A stretch of 64,000 nucleotides of DNA. Source: Asanoa ferruginea (GTDB lineage: Bacteria > Actinomycetota > Actinomycetes > Mycobacteriales > Micromonosporaceae). A model generated the notes under the pieces. It searched no databases. It was given only the letters and a program-made list of their open reading frames with translations, and was not told where the DNA came from. Where the stretch lies: NCBI RefSeq assembly GCF_003387075.1, contig NZ_QUMQ01000001.1, positions 1,054,001-1,118,000 of the forward strand. Reading direction: 5' to 3'. Below, one piece after another: positions 1 through 8,941 of the stretch. Position 1 is the first letter of the stretch, and each line of letters begins with the position of its first letter. The position numbers and the translations under genes were made by a program.

Positions 1-564
1 GAGACCTACCGCTCGCTGGCGATCGCTCCCTATTGGAGCCGGATCGAGAGTGCGGTCGAAGCCGACCGTGGCCTGCGGGCCCGGGCCATGCTCGCCGACG
101 GCGCCGACGGGTTGCTGGCCAGTTTGCGGCCGGCCATGCGGTGGGACGGGCGCGTGCTGGAGGTACGCCACTACCCGGTCAGCCGGGAACTGCACCTCGA
201 CGGGCGCGGGCTGCTGCTGGTGCCGGCGTTCTTCTGTGCGCGTACCCCGGTGACGCTCGTCGATCCGGATCTTCCTCCGGTTCTGGTCTATCCCGTCGAG
301 CGGCTCGGTGGGCTCGACCAGCCGCCCGAACCCGGCCGCCAGCGGGCGCTAGCCGCACTGCTCGGCCGCACCCGGGCCCGCGTGCTGGAAGTGGTCGGCG
401 ACGGCTGCTCGACCAGCGAGATCGCCCGCCGGCTCGACATCTCCCTCGCCGCCGCCAGCCAGCACACCGCCGTGCTCCGCGACGCCAACCTGCTGGCCAG
501 CCGCCGCGACGGCAACACCATGCTGCACACCCTCACGCCGCTAGGCCGGGCAATGCTCGAATAG
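1..564 (+). CDS. ArsR-type winged-helix transcriptional regulator (5' partial)
   Basis: The frame is open from base 1, so the N-terminus lies outside the window; 187 residues remain. The last ~75 residues form an ArsR/SmtB-like winged helix: a recognition region reading STSEIARRLDISLAAASQH is followed by a wing around SRRDGNTMLHTLTPLG. The preceding ~110 residues are a non-HTH domain of the kind found in long actinobacterial ArsR-like regulators. I see no cysteine-based metal site, so the ligand is unknown. The TAG stop at 562-564 directly abuts the stop of the convergent next gene. Regulator class is well supported; target is unknown. Confidence 0.8.
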   Translation, partial: ETYRSLAIAPYWSRIESAVEADRGLRARAMLADGADGLLASLRPAMRWDGRVLEVRHYPVSRELHLDGRGLLLVPAFFCARTPVTLVDPDLPPVLVYPVERLGGLDQPPEPGRQRALAALLGRTRARVLEVVGDGCSTSEIARRLDISLAAASQHTAVLRDANLLASRRDGNTMLHTLTPLGRAMLE

Positions 565-1602
565 CTAGTCGTGCCACAGGGCGATGCGGTGGTCCTCGTC
601 AGTCACGTAGGTGCGTTCGCCATCCACCACCGCGAGGCCCTCGACGTTGTGGAACGGCGCCAGGTCGTCGACGACCTCGCCGGCGACCGCCGCATCGGGG
701 CCCAGCGTGAAGCGCACGTGGGTGCAGGTGACCTCGCCGCCGGTCGGGTGGTCGTCGAGCAGCACCGAGCCCTTGCCTAGCGCGTCGATGGACCCCACGA
801 CCGCCTCGAAACCGGACGGGGTTGCGGTCAGCGCGCGGAAGCCAGTGAGCGAGCCGGGCGGGGTGACGCCGGTCAGGGCGTACGCGCGGACGACCGACGG
901 CCAGGTTCGCGGGTCGGCGTCGAACATGCCCTCGACGCCCTCGATCTCGACCATGATCGGCTCGCCGGCCGTGGTCACCGGGAAGCGCAGGCCGAGCAGC
1001 AGCGTCCCAGCGGGCGTGAATGCCGCGGCCTCGACGTTGAGCGGCAGGTCACCGGCTAGGAGACGGGAAACCCAGCCCTTCGCCTTCTCCGTGCCGCGGG
1101 TCTGGGTTTCCAGGATGAAGCGCTGGTGCACCCGCTCGCCCGGCGGCAGCGGGTCGATGTCGGCCGCCGCCAGCGCGTCGTTGATCGCCCGGTGCAGCCG
1201 GAACTGGTTGCGCACCACGTTGAGCTTGACCACGCCGTGGGCGGCGTCGGCCTCGCGGAATCGGGCGAAGAACGCGCGCTTGGGGCGCAGCGGGCCCCCT
1301 TTGGAGCCGAAGTGGGAGCCGATCACGTAGACCCAGCCGTCGCGGTGTGCGAGCGCCTCGCCGTCTTCGGTCCGGCCGGCCTCGTGGCCGGCGTCGAAGC
1401 CCTGGTGGTGCGCCGCCCAACTGCCGTCGTTCAACTGCACGAGCAGCGCCACGCAGGCCTCGACCGGGCCCTCGTCGAGCACCGTCCACAACCCACGCCG
1501 GGCGCCGTGCGCCGCCAGCAGGTCGGGCGAGAGGACGGGCAGCAGGTCGCTCGCCTCGTTGCCGGCGACGGTCAGCTCCACATGGCGCAGCGGTGCGGTC
1601 AT
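565..1602 (-). CDS. conserved protein of unknown function, DUF3616-like
   Basis: 345 residues, no signal peptide or membrane segment. The sequence has recurring strand-rich blocks (AFTPAGTLLLGLRFPV near residue 200, HNVEGLAVVDGERTYVTDE near the C-terminus) that suggest a beta-propeller fold like DUF3616 or esterase-like phytase proteins. That family assignment is from memory of motif style and is weak. It starts 28 bp downstream of the manC stop on the same strand, so it could be the last gene of the glycosyltransferase-manC unit. Its stop abuts the stop of the convergent ArsR-type gene with no base between them. Confidence 0.6.
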   Translation of the reverse strand: MTAPLRHVELTVAGNEASDLLPVLSPDLLAAHGARRGLWTVLDEGPVEACVALLVQLNDGSWAAHHQGFDAGHEAGRTEDGEALAHRDGWVYVIGSHFGSKGGPLRPKRAFFARFREADAAHGVVKLNVVRNQFRLHRAINDALAAADIDPLPPGERVHQRFILETQTRGTEKAKGWVSRLLAGDLPLNVEAAAFTPAGTLLLGLRFPVTTAGEPIMVEIEGVEGMFDADPRTWPSVVRAYALTGVTPPGSLTGFRALTATPSGFEAVVGSIDALGKGSVLLDDHPTGGEVTCTHVRFTLGPDAAVAGEVVDDLAPFHNVEGLAVVDGERTYVTDEDHRIALWHD

Positions 1603-1629
1603 GCGATCAGCCTAGGGACAACGCTCCAG

Positions 1630-2772
1630 TCAGCAGAAGCCTTCGTCGCCACGGGCCTTGAGGTCGTCTACCAGCGCTTTGACCTCTTGGGAGCGTTCGC
1701 GGGAGCAGACCAGCACCACGTCGGGCGTGTCGACGATCACCAGGTCGCTGACGCCGAGCGCGGCCACCAGGCGGCCCGAGTTGGGCACGACGACCAGGCG
1801 GTCGGTGTCGCGGAGCAGCACGCCGGGCTTCTCGCCGGGGTGGTCGTCGTTGCCGCCGAGCACCACGTTGCCGCGCGCGTCGCCGGGCAGCACCTCGCCC
1901 AGGGTCTGGAAGTCGCCGACGTCGGTCCAGCCGAAGTCGCCAGGGACGGTGCCGACCCGGCCGGCCGCGGCCGCGCCTTCCATCACCGCGTAGTCGACCG
2001 AGATCTTGGTCAGCGTCGGCCAGGTGACCGTCAGGACCTCGTCGCGGGACGGAGAATCCCACGCGGCGGCGACCCGGCACAGGCCCTCGTGCAATGCGGG
2101 CTGCTGACGCGAGAGCTCGGCGAGGAACGCGTCGACCCGCCAGACGAACATGCCGGCGTTCCACAGGTAGTCGCCGGACTCCACATACTGCTTGGCCAAC
2201 TCGTAGGCCGGCTTCTCGGCGAACGCCTCGACCATCCGCACCGGGCCGGGACCAACCGAGTCGCCGCAGCGGAGGTAGCCGTAGCCGGTCTCCGGCCGGG
2301 TCGGCGTGATCGCGATGGTCATCAGGAGCCCCTGCGACGCACCGGCAACCGCTGAGCGCACCACGTCGACGAAGCGCGCCGGGTTGGTGATCAGGTGATC
2401 GGCCGCGAAGGCGCCCATGATCGCTGTCGGGTCGTGCCGGGCGATCAGGGCCGCCGCCAAGCCGATCGCCGCGCACGAGTCGCGGGCCGAGGGCTCGACC
2501 AGGATGTTTTCCTCGGGCAGCGCGGTCAGTTGCCGGGCCACGGCGGCCGCGTGGGCGGCGCCGGTCACCACCATCGTGTGCTCGGGGCCGGCCAGTGGCG
2601 CGACCCGCTCGACCGTCGCCTGGAGCAGCGACAACGGGCTGCCGGACAGCGGATGGAGGAACTTCGGCTGGTGGAGCCGGGACAACGGCCACAGTCGGGT
2701 GCCGCTGCCGCCGGCCAGGATGACGGCGCGCATCGCGACATCATGCCGGACGTCGGGTGAGGCCTCGGTCAT
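1630..2772 (-). CDS. manC: mannose-1-phosphate guanylyltransferase (GDP-mannose pyrophosphorylase)
   Basis: Makes GDP-mannose from mannose-1-phosphate and GTP, supplying mannosylation of lipids and wall glycans. The nucleotide-binding signature LAGGSGTRLWPLSR lies near the N-terminus, followed by the sugar-nucleotide segments AADHLI, GYGYLRCG and EKP, and WNAGMFVWR near residue 205. At 380 residues it has the pyrophosphorylase domain only, without the isomerase half of bifunctional ManC/AlgA. The 2772 start overlaps the upstream glycosyltransferase stop as ATGA, implying translational coupling; the internal ATG at 2733, just before RAVILAGG, is the alternative. M. tuberculosis calls the equivalent gene manB (Rv3264c). 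Confidence 0.93.
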   Translation of the reverse strand: MTEASPDVRHDVAMRAVILAGGSGTRLWPLSRLHQPKFLHPLSGSPLSLLQATVERVAPLAGPEHTMVVTGAAHAAAVARQLTALPEENILVEPSARDSCAAIGLAAALIARHDPTAIMGAFAADHLITNPARFVDVVRSAVAGASQGLLMTIAITPTRPETGYGYLRCGDSVGPGPVRMVEAFAEKPAYELAKQYVESGDYLWNAGMFVWRVDAFLAELSRQQPALHEGLCRVAAAWDSPSRDEVLTVTWPTLTKISVDYAVMEGAAAAGRVGTVPGDFGWTDVGDFQTLGEVLPGDARGNVVLGGNDDHPGEKPGVLLRDTDRLVVVPNSGRLVAALGVSDLVIVDTPDVVLVCSRERSQEVKALVDDLKARGDEGFC

Positions 2773-3911
2773 GCCCGGGCCCGCTGCCAGGCCGCGATGT
2801 GCACCTCGGCACTCGACTCCCAGGTGAACTCCTTCGCCCGGTCGAAGCCGGCCTTGGCCAACGCCTCGCGGCGGGGCTCGTCATCGAGGAGTGCGGCGAG
2901 GTCGATCGCGATCTGGTCGGGGTCTTCGCTGGTGTAGGCGACCGCGTCGCCACCCACCTCGGGCAGCGACAGCCGCGGCGTGGTGAGCACCGGCACCGCG
3001 CACGCCATCGCCTCGAGGATCGGCAGGCCGAAGCCCTCGCCGAAGGACGGGTAGGCGGCCACCAGCGCGCCGCCGAGGAAGCCGGGCAGGTCGGCGTAGC
3101 GCAGGTAGCCCGGGCGCAGCAGGCGCAGGTGGCCCGGCACGTCGGCGACCGCGCGGTCGATGTCGTCGTCGTGGCCCTGGCCGCCGGCGATCACCAGCGC
3201 GGGCGGGTTGGGCCGGTCGTGCACCGCCTTGACCCAGCCGCGGATCAGGCTCGGCACATTTTTGCGCGGCTCCTTGGCGCCGAGGAAGGCGATGTAGTTG
3301 GTGCCGGCGAGGCCCAGCCGGGCTGCCACCCGGGCCTTCTCGTCGGGCGTCGGCGGGTGGAACGCGATCGGGTCGACGCCGTGGTAGGCCACGTCGACGC
3401 GGGTCGGGTCGGCGTCGAGCAGGCGGATCAGCTCGTCGCGGGTGGCCTTGCTCGGCACGATCACCCGGTGGGCGCGGCGCAGCGAGGTCTTGATCGCACT
3501 GCGGAAGAACGTGCGGCGCGACTTGTCGTAGTGCTCGGGCTCGGTGAAGAACGTGGCGTCGTGGACGGTCACCGTCACCGGGCAGCCGGCCCGCAGCGGG
3601 CAGGTGTAGAACGGCGAGTGCAGCACGTCGGCGCCGACCTGCTGGGCCAGCAGCGGCAGGCCGGTCTGCTCCCAGGCGAGGCGGGCGGGCCGGTGCGCGA
3701 CGGCGGCCGGCGCGGCGACCACCTCGGCCGCCGGCAGCATCCGGGTGTAACGCTCCGCATCCGTCCGTAGGCCCACGACGGCCAGCTCCACCTCGGTGCC
3801 GATGACCTTGCCGAGCGCTCCTAGCAGTCCGTCGACGTAGCGGCCTACTCCGCCGCGGTCGGCGGGCACGCTGGTGGCGTCGACGAGTACGCGGGGCGGA
3901 CCGGAAGTCAC
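2769..3911 (-). CDS. GT4-family glycosyltransferase
   Basis: A 380-residue GT-B fold enzyme. The N-terminal half has the GGVGRYVDGLL acceptor-side loop. The C-terminal half has FLGAKEPRKNVPSLI and the donor-binding E-x7-E motif in GEGFGLPILE near residue 290. No membrane segment, so it is cytosolic or peripheral. Coupling to manC by a 4-bp ATGA overlap suggests GDP-mannose as donor, but WbbL-type rhamnosyltransferases occupy the same position in mycobacteria, so donor specificity is open. The start is GTG at 3911 with GAGGAG eight bases upstream. Confidence 0.88.
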   Translation of the reverse strand: MTSGPPRVLVDATSVPADRGGVGRYVDGLLGALGKVIGTEVELAVVGLRTDAERYTRMLPAAEVVAAPAAVAHRPARLAWEQTGLPLLAQQVGADVLHSPFYTCPLRAGCPVTVTVHDATFFTEPEHYDKSRRTFFRSAIKTSLRRAHRVIVPSKATRDELIRLLDADPTRVDVAYHGVDPIAFHPPTPDEKARVAARLGLAGTNYIAFLGAKEPRKNVPSLIRGWVKAVHDRPNPPALVIAGGQGHDDDIDRAVADVPGHLRLLRPGYLRYADLPGFLGGALVAAYPSFGEGFGLPILEAMACAVPVLTTPRLSLPEVGGDAVAYTSEDPDQIAIDLAALLDDEPRREALAKAGFDRAKEFTWESSAEVHIAAWQRARA

Positions 3912-4047
3912 GGTGCGGGCTCCTCAAGGGTGCGGTGTGTGCCAGGCCACTATGGCGCAAGCCTACGCTGGGCCTGCGACGGCCCGGAGCCGGTGACACC
4001 GTCACGACACGGCAAACGATCGATGGCTAGTGGGTAAGGTGCGAACA

Positions 4048-4737
4048 ATGCCAGAGGAAAATGCGGTGCCCAGCGGGGGCGAGATCGCCAGGATGTTCGC
4101 CGCCGCTGTCCGGCGAGATCCGACAAGACCGCTTTTGACCTGGTACGACGACGCGTCCGGTGACCGCACCGAGCTGTCCGGCACCACGCTGAACAACTGG
4201 GTCGAAAAGACCGCCAACCTGCTGGTCGACGGCTCCGGACTGGGCGAGGGCGACCGGGCCGGGGTGCTACTCCCGCCACATTGGCAGAGCGCCGCCGTGC
4301 TGCTCGGCTGCTGGGCGGCCGGCGTCGAGGTGGCCACCTCGCCGGAGCCGGTCGACGTGCTGTTCGCCGCGACGGGCCGGGTCGCCGAGGCGGAAGGCTG
4401 GCCGGCCGGCGACCGCTACGCGCTGGGGCTGGCCCCGCTCGCCCTGCCGCTGCGTAACGTGCCGCCCGGTTGGCAGGACTACGTGATCGCGGTCCGCGCG
4501 TTCGGCGACGTCTTCGGCGGGTATCCAAGAGGTGCCGCCAACGAGACCGTCGAAGACCCTTTTGACCTCAAGCCCGGCGACCGGGTGCTGATCGACACCG
4601 CCACCCGGCCCGACCCGCGCGAGTGGCTGCTCGCCCCGCTGGCCGCCGGCGCCAGCATCGTGCTGTGCGGCAACCTCGACCGGGCGAAGCTGCCCGGCCG
4701 GATCGAGAGCGAGCAGGTCACCCGCGACCTCAGCTGA
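4048..4737 (+). CDS. TIGR03089 family protein (truncated AMP-ligase-like)
   Basis: 229 residues resembling only the N-terminal part of an AMP-dependent synthetase (LTWYDDASGDRTELSGTTLNNWVEKTAN split across the region; GDRAGVLLPPHWQSAAVLLGCW) and lacking the ATP-binding and C-terminal domains, so it is unlikely to be an active ligase. This matches the actinobacterial TIGR03089 family, typically found beside envelope-glycan genes; from memory Rv3268 is the mycobacterial member. I chose ATG 4048 over the in-frame GTG at 4030 because an AAGG lies upstream at suitable spacing. The 3' end overlaps the convergent acetoacetyl-CoA synthetase gene by 8 bp. Confidence 0.8.
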   Translation: MPEENAVPSGGEIARMFAAAVRRDPTRPLLTWYDDASGDRTELSGTTLNNWVEKTANLLVDGSGLGEGDRAGVLLPPHWQSAAVLLGCWAAGVEVATSPEPVDVLFAATGRVAEAEGWPAGDRYALGLAPLALPLRNVPPGWQDYVIAVRAFGDVFGGYPRGAANETVEDPFDLKPGDRVLIDTATRPDPREWLLAPLAAGASIVLCGNLDRAKLPGRIESEQVTRDLS

Positions 4738-6685
4738 CACCCTCGCGGGCCAGCTTCTCGAACGCGGCCAGCGTTTCCGGGTTGGCTAGCGCGCCCCTGG
4801 CGGCGGCGTCGTCGACGGCTGAACCGGTCAGGATCTTCTTGACCGGCACCTCGAGCTTCTTGCCGCTGAGCGTGCGCGGCACGCCCGGGACGCGGTAGAC
4901 GGAGTCGGGCACGTGCCGCGGCGACAGGGCGGTGCGCAGCTCCTTGGCGATCTTGGCCGTCAGGTCGCCGTCGAGATCGCGCCCGTCGGTGGTGACCACG
5001 AAGAGCAGCAGCTCACCGGCGCCGCCTTCAGAATCTTCGAGGTGGACGACCAGCGAGTCGGCGATCTCCGGCAGCGACTCGACAACCGAATAGAATTCGG
5101 ACGTTCCCAGGCGTACGCCACCGCGGTTGAGCGTCGCGTCGGAGCGCCCGGTGATCACGCAGCCGCCGTGGCCGTTGATGGTGATCCAGTCGCCGTGTCG
5201 CCAGACGCCCGGGTAAACGTCGAAGTAGGCCTCGCGATAGCGGCTGCCGTCGGGGTCGTTCCAGAAGCTGACCGGCATGCTCGGCATCGGCTCGGTGATC
5301 ACCAACTCGCCGAGTTGGTTGACCACCGGGATTCCTTCGGGACCGAAGGATTCGACCGCCGCGCCGAGCGCCCGGCAGGCGATCTCACCGGAGCGCACCG
5401 GGAGCAGCGGAACGCCGCCCACGAAGCCGGTGCAGACGTCGGTGCCACCGGACAGTGACTGGAGTTGCAGGGTGTCGCTGACGGCCGCGTACACCCAGGC
5501 GAAGCCCTCTGGTGGCAGTGGCGCACCGGTCGAGCCGAGCCCGCGCAGGGCGCTCAGGTCGTGGTCGGCGCGGGGCAGCAGGCCGCCGTTGCGACAAGCC
5601 AGCAGGAACGGCGCAGAAGTGCCGAAATACGTCATTCGGGTGTCTTCCGCGAGCGCCCACAGCGTGTCGAGGCTCGGTGCCGCCGGGTTGCCGTCGAACA
5701 GCACGATCGTCGCGCCCACCGCCGGGCCCGAGACGAGGAAGTTCCACATCATCCAGCCGGTCGTGGTGAACCAGAAGAACCGGTCGGCCGGGCCGAGGTC
5801 GTGGTGCAGCGCCAGCATCTTGAGGTGCTCGAGCAGGATGCCGCCGTGCCCGTGCACGATCGGCTTGGGCAGGCCGGTGGTGCCCGACGAGTAGAGCACG
5901 TAGAGCGGGTGGTCGAACGGCAGCGCCGCGAAGGTCAGCGGCTCGTCGGTGGGCGCGGTGAGGTCGGCCCAGCCCGACTCGCTGCCCGGCTCCAGATAGT
6001 CGATCAGCACCAGGTGCTCGACCGACGGCAGCGCGTCGCGGATCGCCTTGACCTCGGCGCGGCGGTCGACCGGCTTGTCGCCGTAGCGATAACCGTCGAC
6101 CGCGACCAGGACCTTGGGCTCGATCTGCTGCCAGCGGTCGCACACGCTGCGAGTGCCGAACTCCGGCGCGCACGACGAGAACACGGCACCCAGGCTGGCG
6201 GTGGCCAGCATCAGCACGTAGGTCTCGGGGATGTTCGGCGCGTATGCCGCGACCCGGTCACCCTGCCCGACACCGAGCCGGCGCAGTCCCGCGGCGCAGC
6301 GGCGTACAGCGTCACGAAGTTGATCTTTGGTCAGGGTCTGTGGCGCACGCGTCTGGCCGTGCGCGATCACCGCGGGGTCGTCGCCGGCCCGGCCGGGCAT
6401 CCGCAGCACGTTCTCGGCGTAGTTGAGCGTGGCGCCGGGGAACCAGCGGGTGCCGGGCATCTTACGTTCGGTGAGCGTGGCGGTCGGCGGGGTGTGGCTG
6501 ACCACCTCGAAGTAGTCCCAGATCGAACCCCAGAAAGCGGGCAGATCCCGGACCGACCACTGCCGGAGCGCCTCGTAGTCGGCGAAGGTCAGCCCGCGCT
6601 CGCGTTCGAGCCAGCGCAGGTAGTGACCGATCCGGCTGGTCTCGCGTACGTCGGACGGCGGCGTCCACAAAACCTCGTTGCTCAT
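4730..6685 (-). CDS. acetoacetate-CoA ligase (acetoacetyl-CoA synthetase)
   Basis: Activates acetoacetate to acetoacetyl-CoA at the expense of ATP, feeding ketone bodies into thiolase reactions. 651 residues, the normal family length. An ACAS-type N-terminal domain (FWGSIWDYFEVVS) precedes the AMP-binding signature YSSGTTGLPKPIVHGHGG near residue 265, the WMMWNFLVSG block specific to AacS-type enzymes, and a C-terminal GRSDATLNRGGVRLGTSEFY hinge. Lysine in LSGKKLEVPVKK is the expected adenylation lysine. The start at 6685 is set by GGAGG eight bases upstream; the frame stays open further 5' but without family similarity. Confidence 0.92.
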   Translation of the reverse strand: MSNEVLWTPPSDVRETSRIGHYLRWLERERGLTFADYEALRQWSVRDLPAFWGSIWDYFEVVSHTPPTATLTERKMPGTRWFPGATLNYAENVLRMPGRAGDDPAVIAHGQTRAPQTLTKDQLRDAVRRCAAGLRRLGVGQGDRVAAYAPNIPETYVLMLATASLGAVFSSCAPEFGTRSVCDRWQQIEPKVLVAVDGYRYGDKPVDRRAEVKAIRDALPSVEHLVLIDYLEPGSESGWADLTAPTDEPLTFAALPFDHPLYVLYSSGTTGLPKPIVHGHGGILLEHLKMLALHHDLGPADRFFWFTTTGWMMWNFLVSGPAVGATIVLFDGNPAAPSLDTLWALAEDTRMTYFGTSAPFLLACRNGGLLPRADHDLSALRGLGSTGAPLPPEGFAWVYAAVSDTLQLQSLSGGTDVCTGFVGGVPLLPVRSGEIACRALGAAVESFGPEGIPVVNQLGELVITEPMPSMPVSFWNDPDGSRYREAYFDVYPGVWRHGDWITINGHGGCVITGRSDATLNRGGVRLGTSEFYSVVESLPEIADSLVVHLEDSEGGAGELLLFVVTTDGRDLDGDLTAKIAKELRTALSPRHVPDSVYRVPGVPRTLSGKKLEVPVKKILTGSAVDDAAARGALANPETLAAFEKLAREGVS

Positions 6686-6761
6686 CCCGCCATCCTCCCC
6701 CATCCGGGGCGGCGGGCATGTGGGTGCCGCGCACACATTCACGGTCCGCAACCCCCTCCGG

Positions 6762-6767
6762 TACGGT
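6762..6767 (+). promoter_or_regulatory. -10-like box of a probable leaderless gene
   Basis: TACGGT is separated from the GTG start at 6774 by six bases, so transcription would begin at or next to the start codon. A TTCACG 18 bases further upstream (6738-6743) could serve as -35. No Shine-Dalgarno is visible. Confidence 0.45.
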
Positions 6768-6773
6768 GCTCGC

Positions 6774-7424
6774 GTGCGTCATCTCTGGAGCCTGCTCGCC
6801 GGCATCGTCGCCGCACCGCTGGTCTGGATCCTGCTCGCGCTCGGCCAGGACGGATCGACCTCGACGATCACCACGTGGGCGGATACGTCCACGTTCAACA
6901 CGGCCCGGCTCATCGAGCCCGCGGTCTACCTCGGTGCCGCCGGCATCGCCCTCGGCGTGCTCGCCACCCTGCGCTGGTCGCCGCTCGGGCCACTGGTCGC
7001 CGGGCTGCTGCTGATGGCGCCCTACGTCGGCATGTTCATCGCACCGCTGCGGGTCCGGTCGGCGGTGCCGGGTGGCTGGCGGCTGTTCGGCGACCCGCTG
7101 CCGCTGCGCCTGCCGCTCGACAACGGCACGCTGTTCTTCCTCGGCCTGCTGCTCGCGATGGCGGCGTTCAGCCTGCAACGCTGGCGGCGCTGGCCGGTCG
7201 CGTTCGCCGGCACGCGCGGCGGGTCCGGTTTGGACGACACCGACCCCGACCTGTTCACCGGGCTGCCGGCCGACCCCGACACCCGGCCGCCGACGCTGGC
7301 CTACCCGCCCGCCGAACCGCCGGCATCCTTCGGCAGTCCACGCCCTGGTGACGTGCCGACCGCCGGACAGTCACCGTGGTCGTCACCGCCGGCTCCCTAC
7401 CGGCCGGACGGTACGGCCGAATAG
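6774..7424 (+). CDS. polytopic membrane protein with proline-rich tail, paralogue of the next gene
   Basis: 216 residues with about four predicted membrane helices in the first ~150 (LWSLLAGIVAAPLVWILLAL; VYLGAAGIALGVLATL; PLVAGLLLMAPYVGMFIA; LFFLGLLLAMAAF), then a hydrophilic Pro-rich tail. The N-terminus RHLWSLLAGIVAAPLVWILL aligns with the next gene's RHLGSLVLSLVLAPAIWVL, so they are tandem paralogues. GTG 6774 is chosen for that reason; a TACGGT box ends six bases upstream, so translation is probably leaderless. Function unknown. Confidence 0.8.
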   Translation: MRHLWSLLAGIVAAPLVWILLALGQDGSTSTITTWADTSTFNTARLIEPAVYLGAAGIALGVLATLRWSPLGPLVAGLLLMAPYVGMFIAPLRVRSAVPGGWRLFGDPLPLRLPLDNGTLFFLGLLLAMAAFSLQRWRRWPVAFAGTRGGSGLDDTDPDLFTGLPADPDTRPPTLAYPPAEPPASFGSPRPGDVPTAGQSPWSSPPAPYRPDGTAE

Positions 7425-7486
7425 GCGACAGAGTTCGGAACTCTCCCGGGGTACGGTGCGGATCACCTACCCCGTAGGGAGGCCCG

Positions 7487-8914
7487 ATGCGTCATCTCGG
7501 ATCACTGGTCCTGTCGCTCGTCCTCGCACCGGCCATCTGGGTCCTGTCCGGCTACGGGACGAGCGAGGTCGGCCGCGGCGTCGGCGATGTCGGCCTGCGG
7601 CTGCTCGGCGGGTTCGCGGCGCTGGCCGCCGCCGGCGTGCTGCTCACCCTGCTCGTGCTGACCCGGCTGTCGCCGGTCGGGCCGGGCGTCGCCGGGCTGG
7701 CCTTCATCGGCCTCAGCGTGTGGGCGGCGCTCGACCAGGGCTTGTTCGCCGACCTGCTCGGGGTCAACGTCTTCGACCGCTCGGCCGGGCTGGTCAACCC
7801 GATCCTCGCGGTCGGGCCGGTGGTCGGCACGCTGCTGCTGCTGACGGTGACCAGTCCACGGCGGTGGCGGCGATATCCCACGCCGGTGCCGGTGCCACAT
7901 CAGGTGGTTTATCCGGGTGCTCCGGTCGGGCCGCCGGCGGCATATCAGCCGGCGCATTCCGCCTATCCGACCTCACCCGGCTTCGGCGCGGCGCCGGGCT
8001 CGCCGGCGGCGCCGTTCGCGCCGCCCGGGCTTTATGGGCAGGGGTACGGGTCGCCGGTCGCGCCCACGTCCGGGACGCCAGCAGCGCCGACGTCAGGGAT
8101 GCCCGCAGCGCCCACGTCGGGGATGCCGGCCTCGCCGCCCATCGCCCATCCGGGGCCGCCGGCGCCGATCGCGCAGAGCGGGTCACCGCCCAACGCGCCG
8201 TTCACGCCGCCGCCGGTCGGGCAGACCTGGCCGCCGCCAGGCCCGGCGTTCACCCCGCCGCCCATCGCGCAGAGCGAGCCGCCGCCCAACGCGCCGTTCA
8301 CGCCGCCGCCCACCGCGCAGACCGGGCCTCCGCCTGGACCGGCGTCCGCACCGCAGCCCGGGATGAGCCTGTCCAGTCCACCGGTGCCACCGCCCCGCGC
8401 GGGCGCGCCTGGTACGCCTCCGCCTCCGCCGCAGTTCACCCCGCACGTGCCGCGCCAGCCGGACGCCAGCGAGGCGGCCGACGCCACGACCCGGCTCTCG
8501 CCAGCGCCGGCGACCGACGAGACGACCCGGCTCGCGCCACCACCGCCGAAACCGACCGCGACCGGCGACGAGACCACCCGGCTCGCGCCACCGCCGCCGA
8601 AACCGACCGCGGCCGCGGCCGGCGACGAGACCACCCGGCTCGCGTCGCCACCGCCGGAGCCGACCGCGGCGCCGGCCCCGACCGGCGACGAGACTACGCG
8701 GCTGACTGCCGGCGACGAGGAGACCACGCTGCTGAGCCCGCGCGAGGACGAAGGCGACGAGGAGACCACCGTGCTGCGCGACCGATCCGACGACAACGAC
8801 GGCGCGACCCGGTCGCTGAGGGGCTCGCCGCCACCACCGGCGGCCTACCCGCCACCCGGGCACAGCACGCCGACCACGCCGCCCACCGACCCCGACGCGA
8901 CCCGCCGGCTGTAG
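7487..8914 (+). CDS. membrane protein with Pro-rich C-terminus carrying repeated TTRL motifs
   Basis: 475 residues. The first ~130 hold about four membrane helices paralogous to the preceding gene. The rest is a low-complexity cytoplasmic or extracytoplasmic tail: a Pro/Ala-rich stretch with NAPFTPPP-type repeats (residues ~230-290), then at least five copies of a (D/E)(A/E/D)TTRL unit spaced by PPPPKPTA linkers (residues ~330-410), and variants ETTLL, ETTVL, GATRSL and DATRRL to the end. The acidic-TT-hydrophobic repeats resemble FHA-binding phosphothreonine sites. A GGGAGG Shine-Dalgarno precedes ATG 7487. No known function. Confidence 0.85.
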   Translation: MRHLGSLVLSLVLAPAIWVLSGYGTSEVGRGVGDVGLRLLGGFAALAAAGVLLTLLVLTRLSPVGPGVAGLAFIGLSVWAALDQGLFADLLGVNVFDRSAGLVNPILAVGPVVGTLLLLTVTSPRRWRRYPTPVPVPHQVVYPGAPVGPPAAYQPAHSAYPTSPGFGAAPGSPAAPFAPPGLYGQGYGSPVAPTSGTPAAPTSGMPAAPTSGMPASPPIAHPGPPAPIAQSGSPPNAPFTPPPVGQTWPPPGPAFTPPPIAQSEPPPNAPFTPPPTAQTGPPPGPASAPQPGMSLSSPPVPPPRAGAPGTPPPPPQFTPHVPRQPDASEAADATTRLSPAPATDETTRLAPPPPKPTATGDETTRLAPPPPKPTAAAAGDETTRLASPPPEPTAAPAPTGDETTRLTAGDEETTLLSPREDEGDEETTVLRDRSDDNDGATRSLRGSPPPPAAYPPPGHSTPTTPPTDPDATRRL

Positions 8915-8941
8915 CGCCGGCGGGACGCGGCCAGATCGCGG

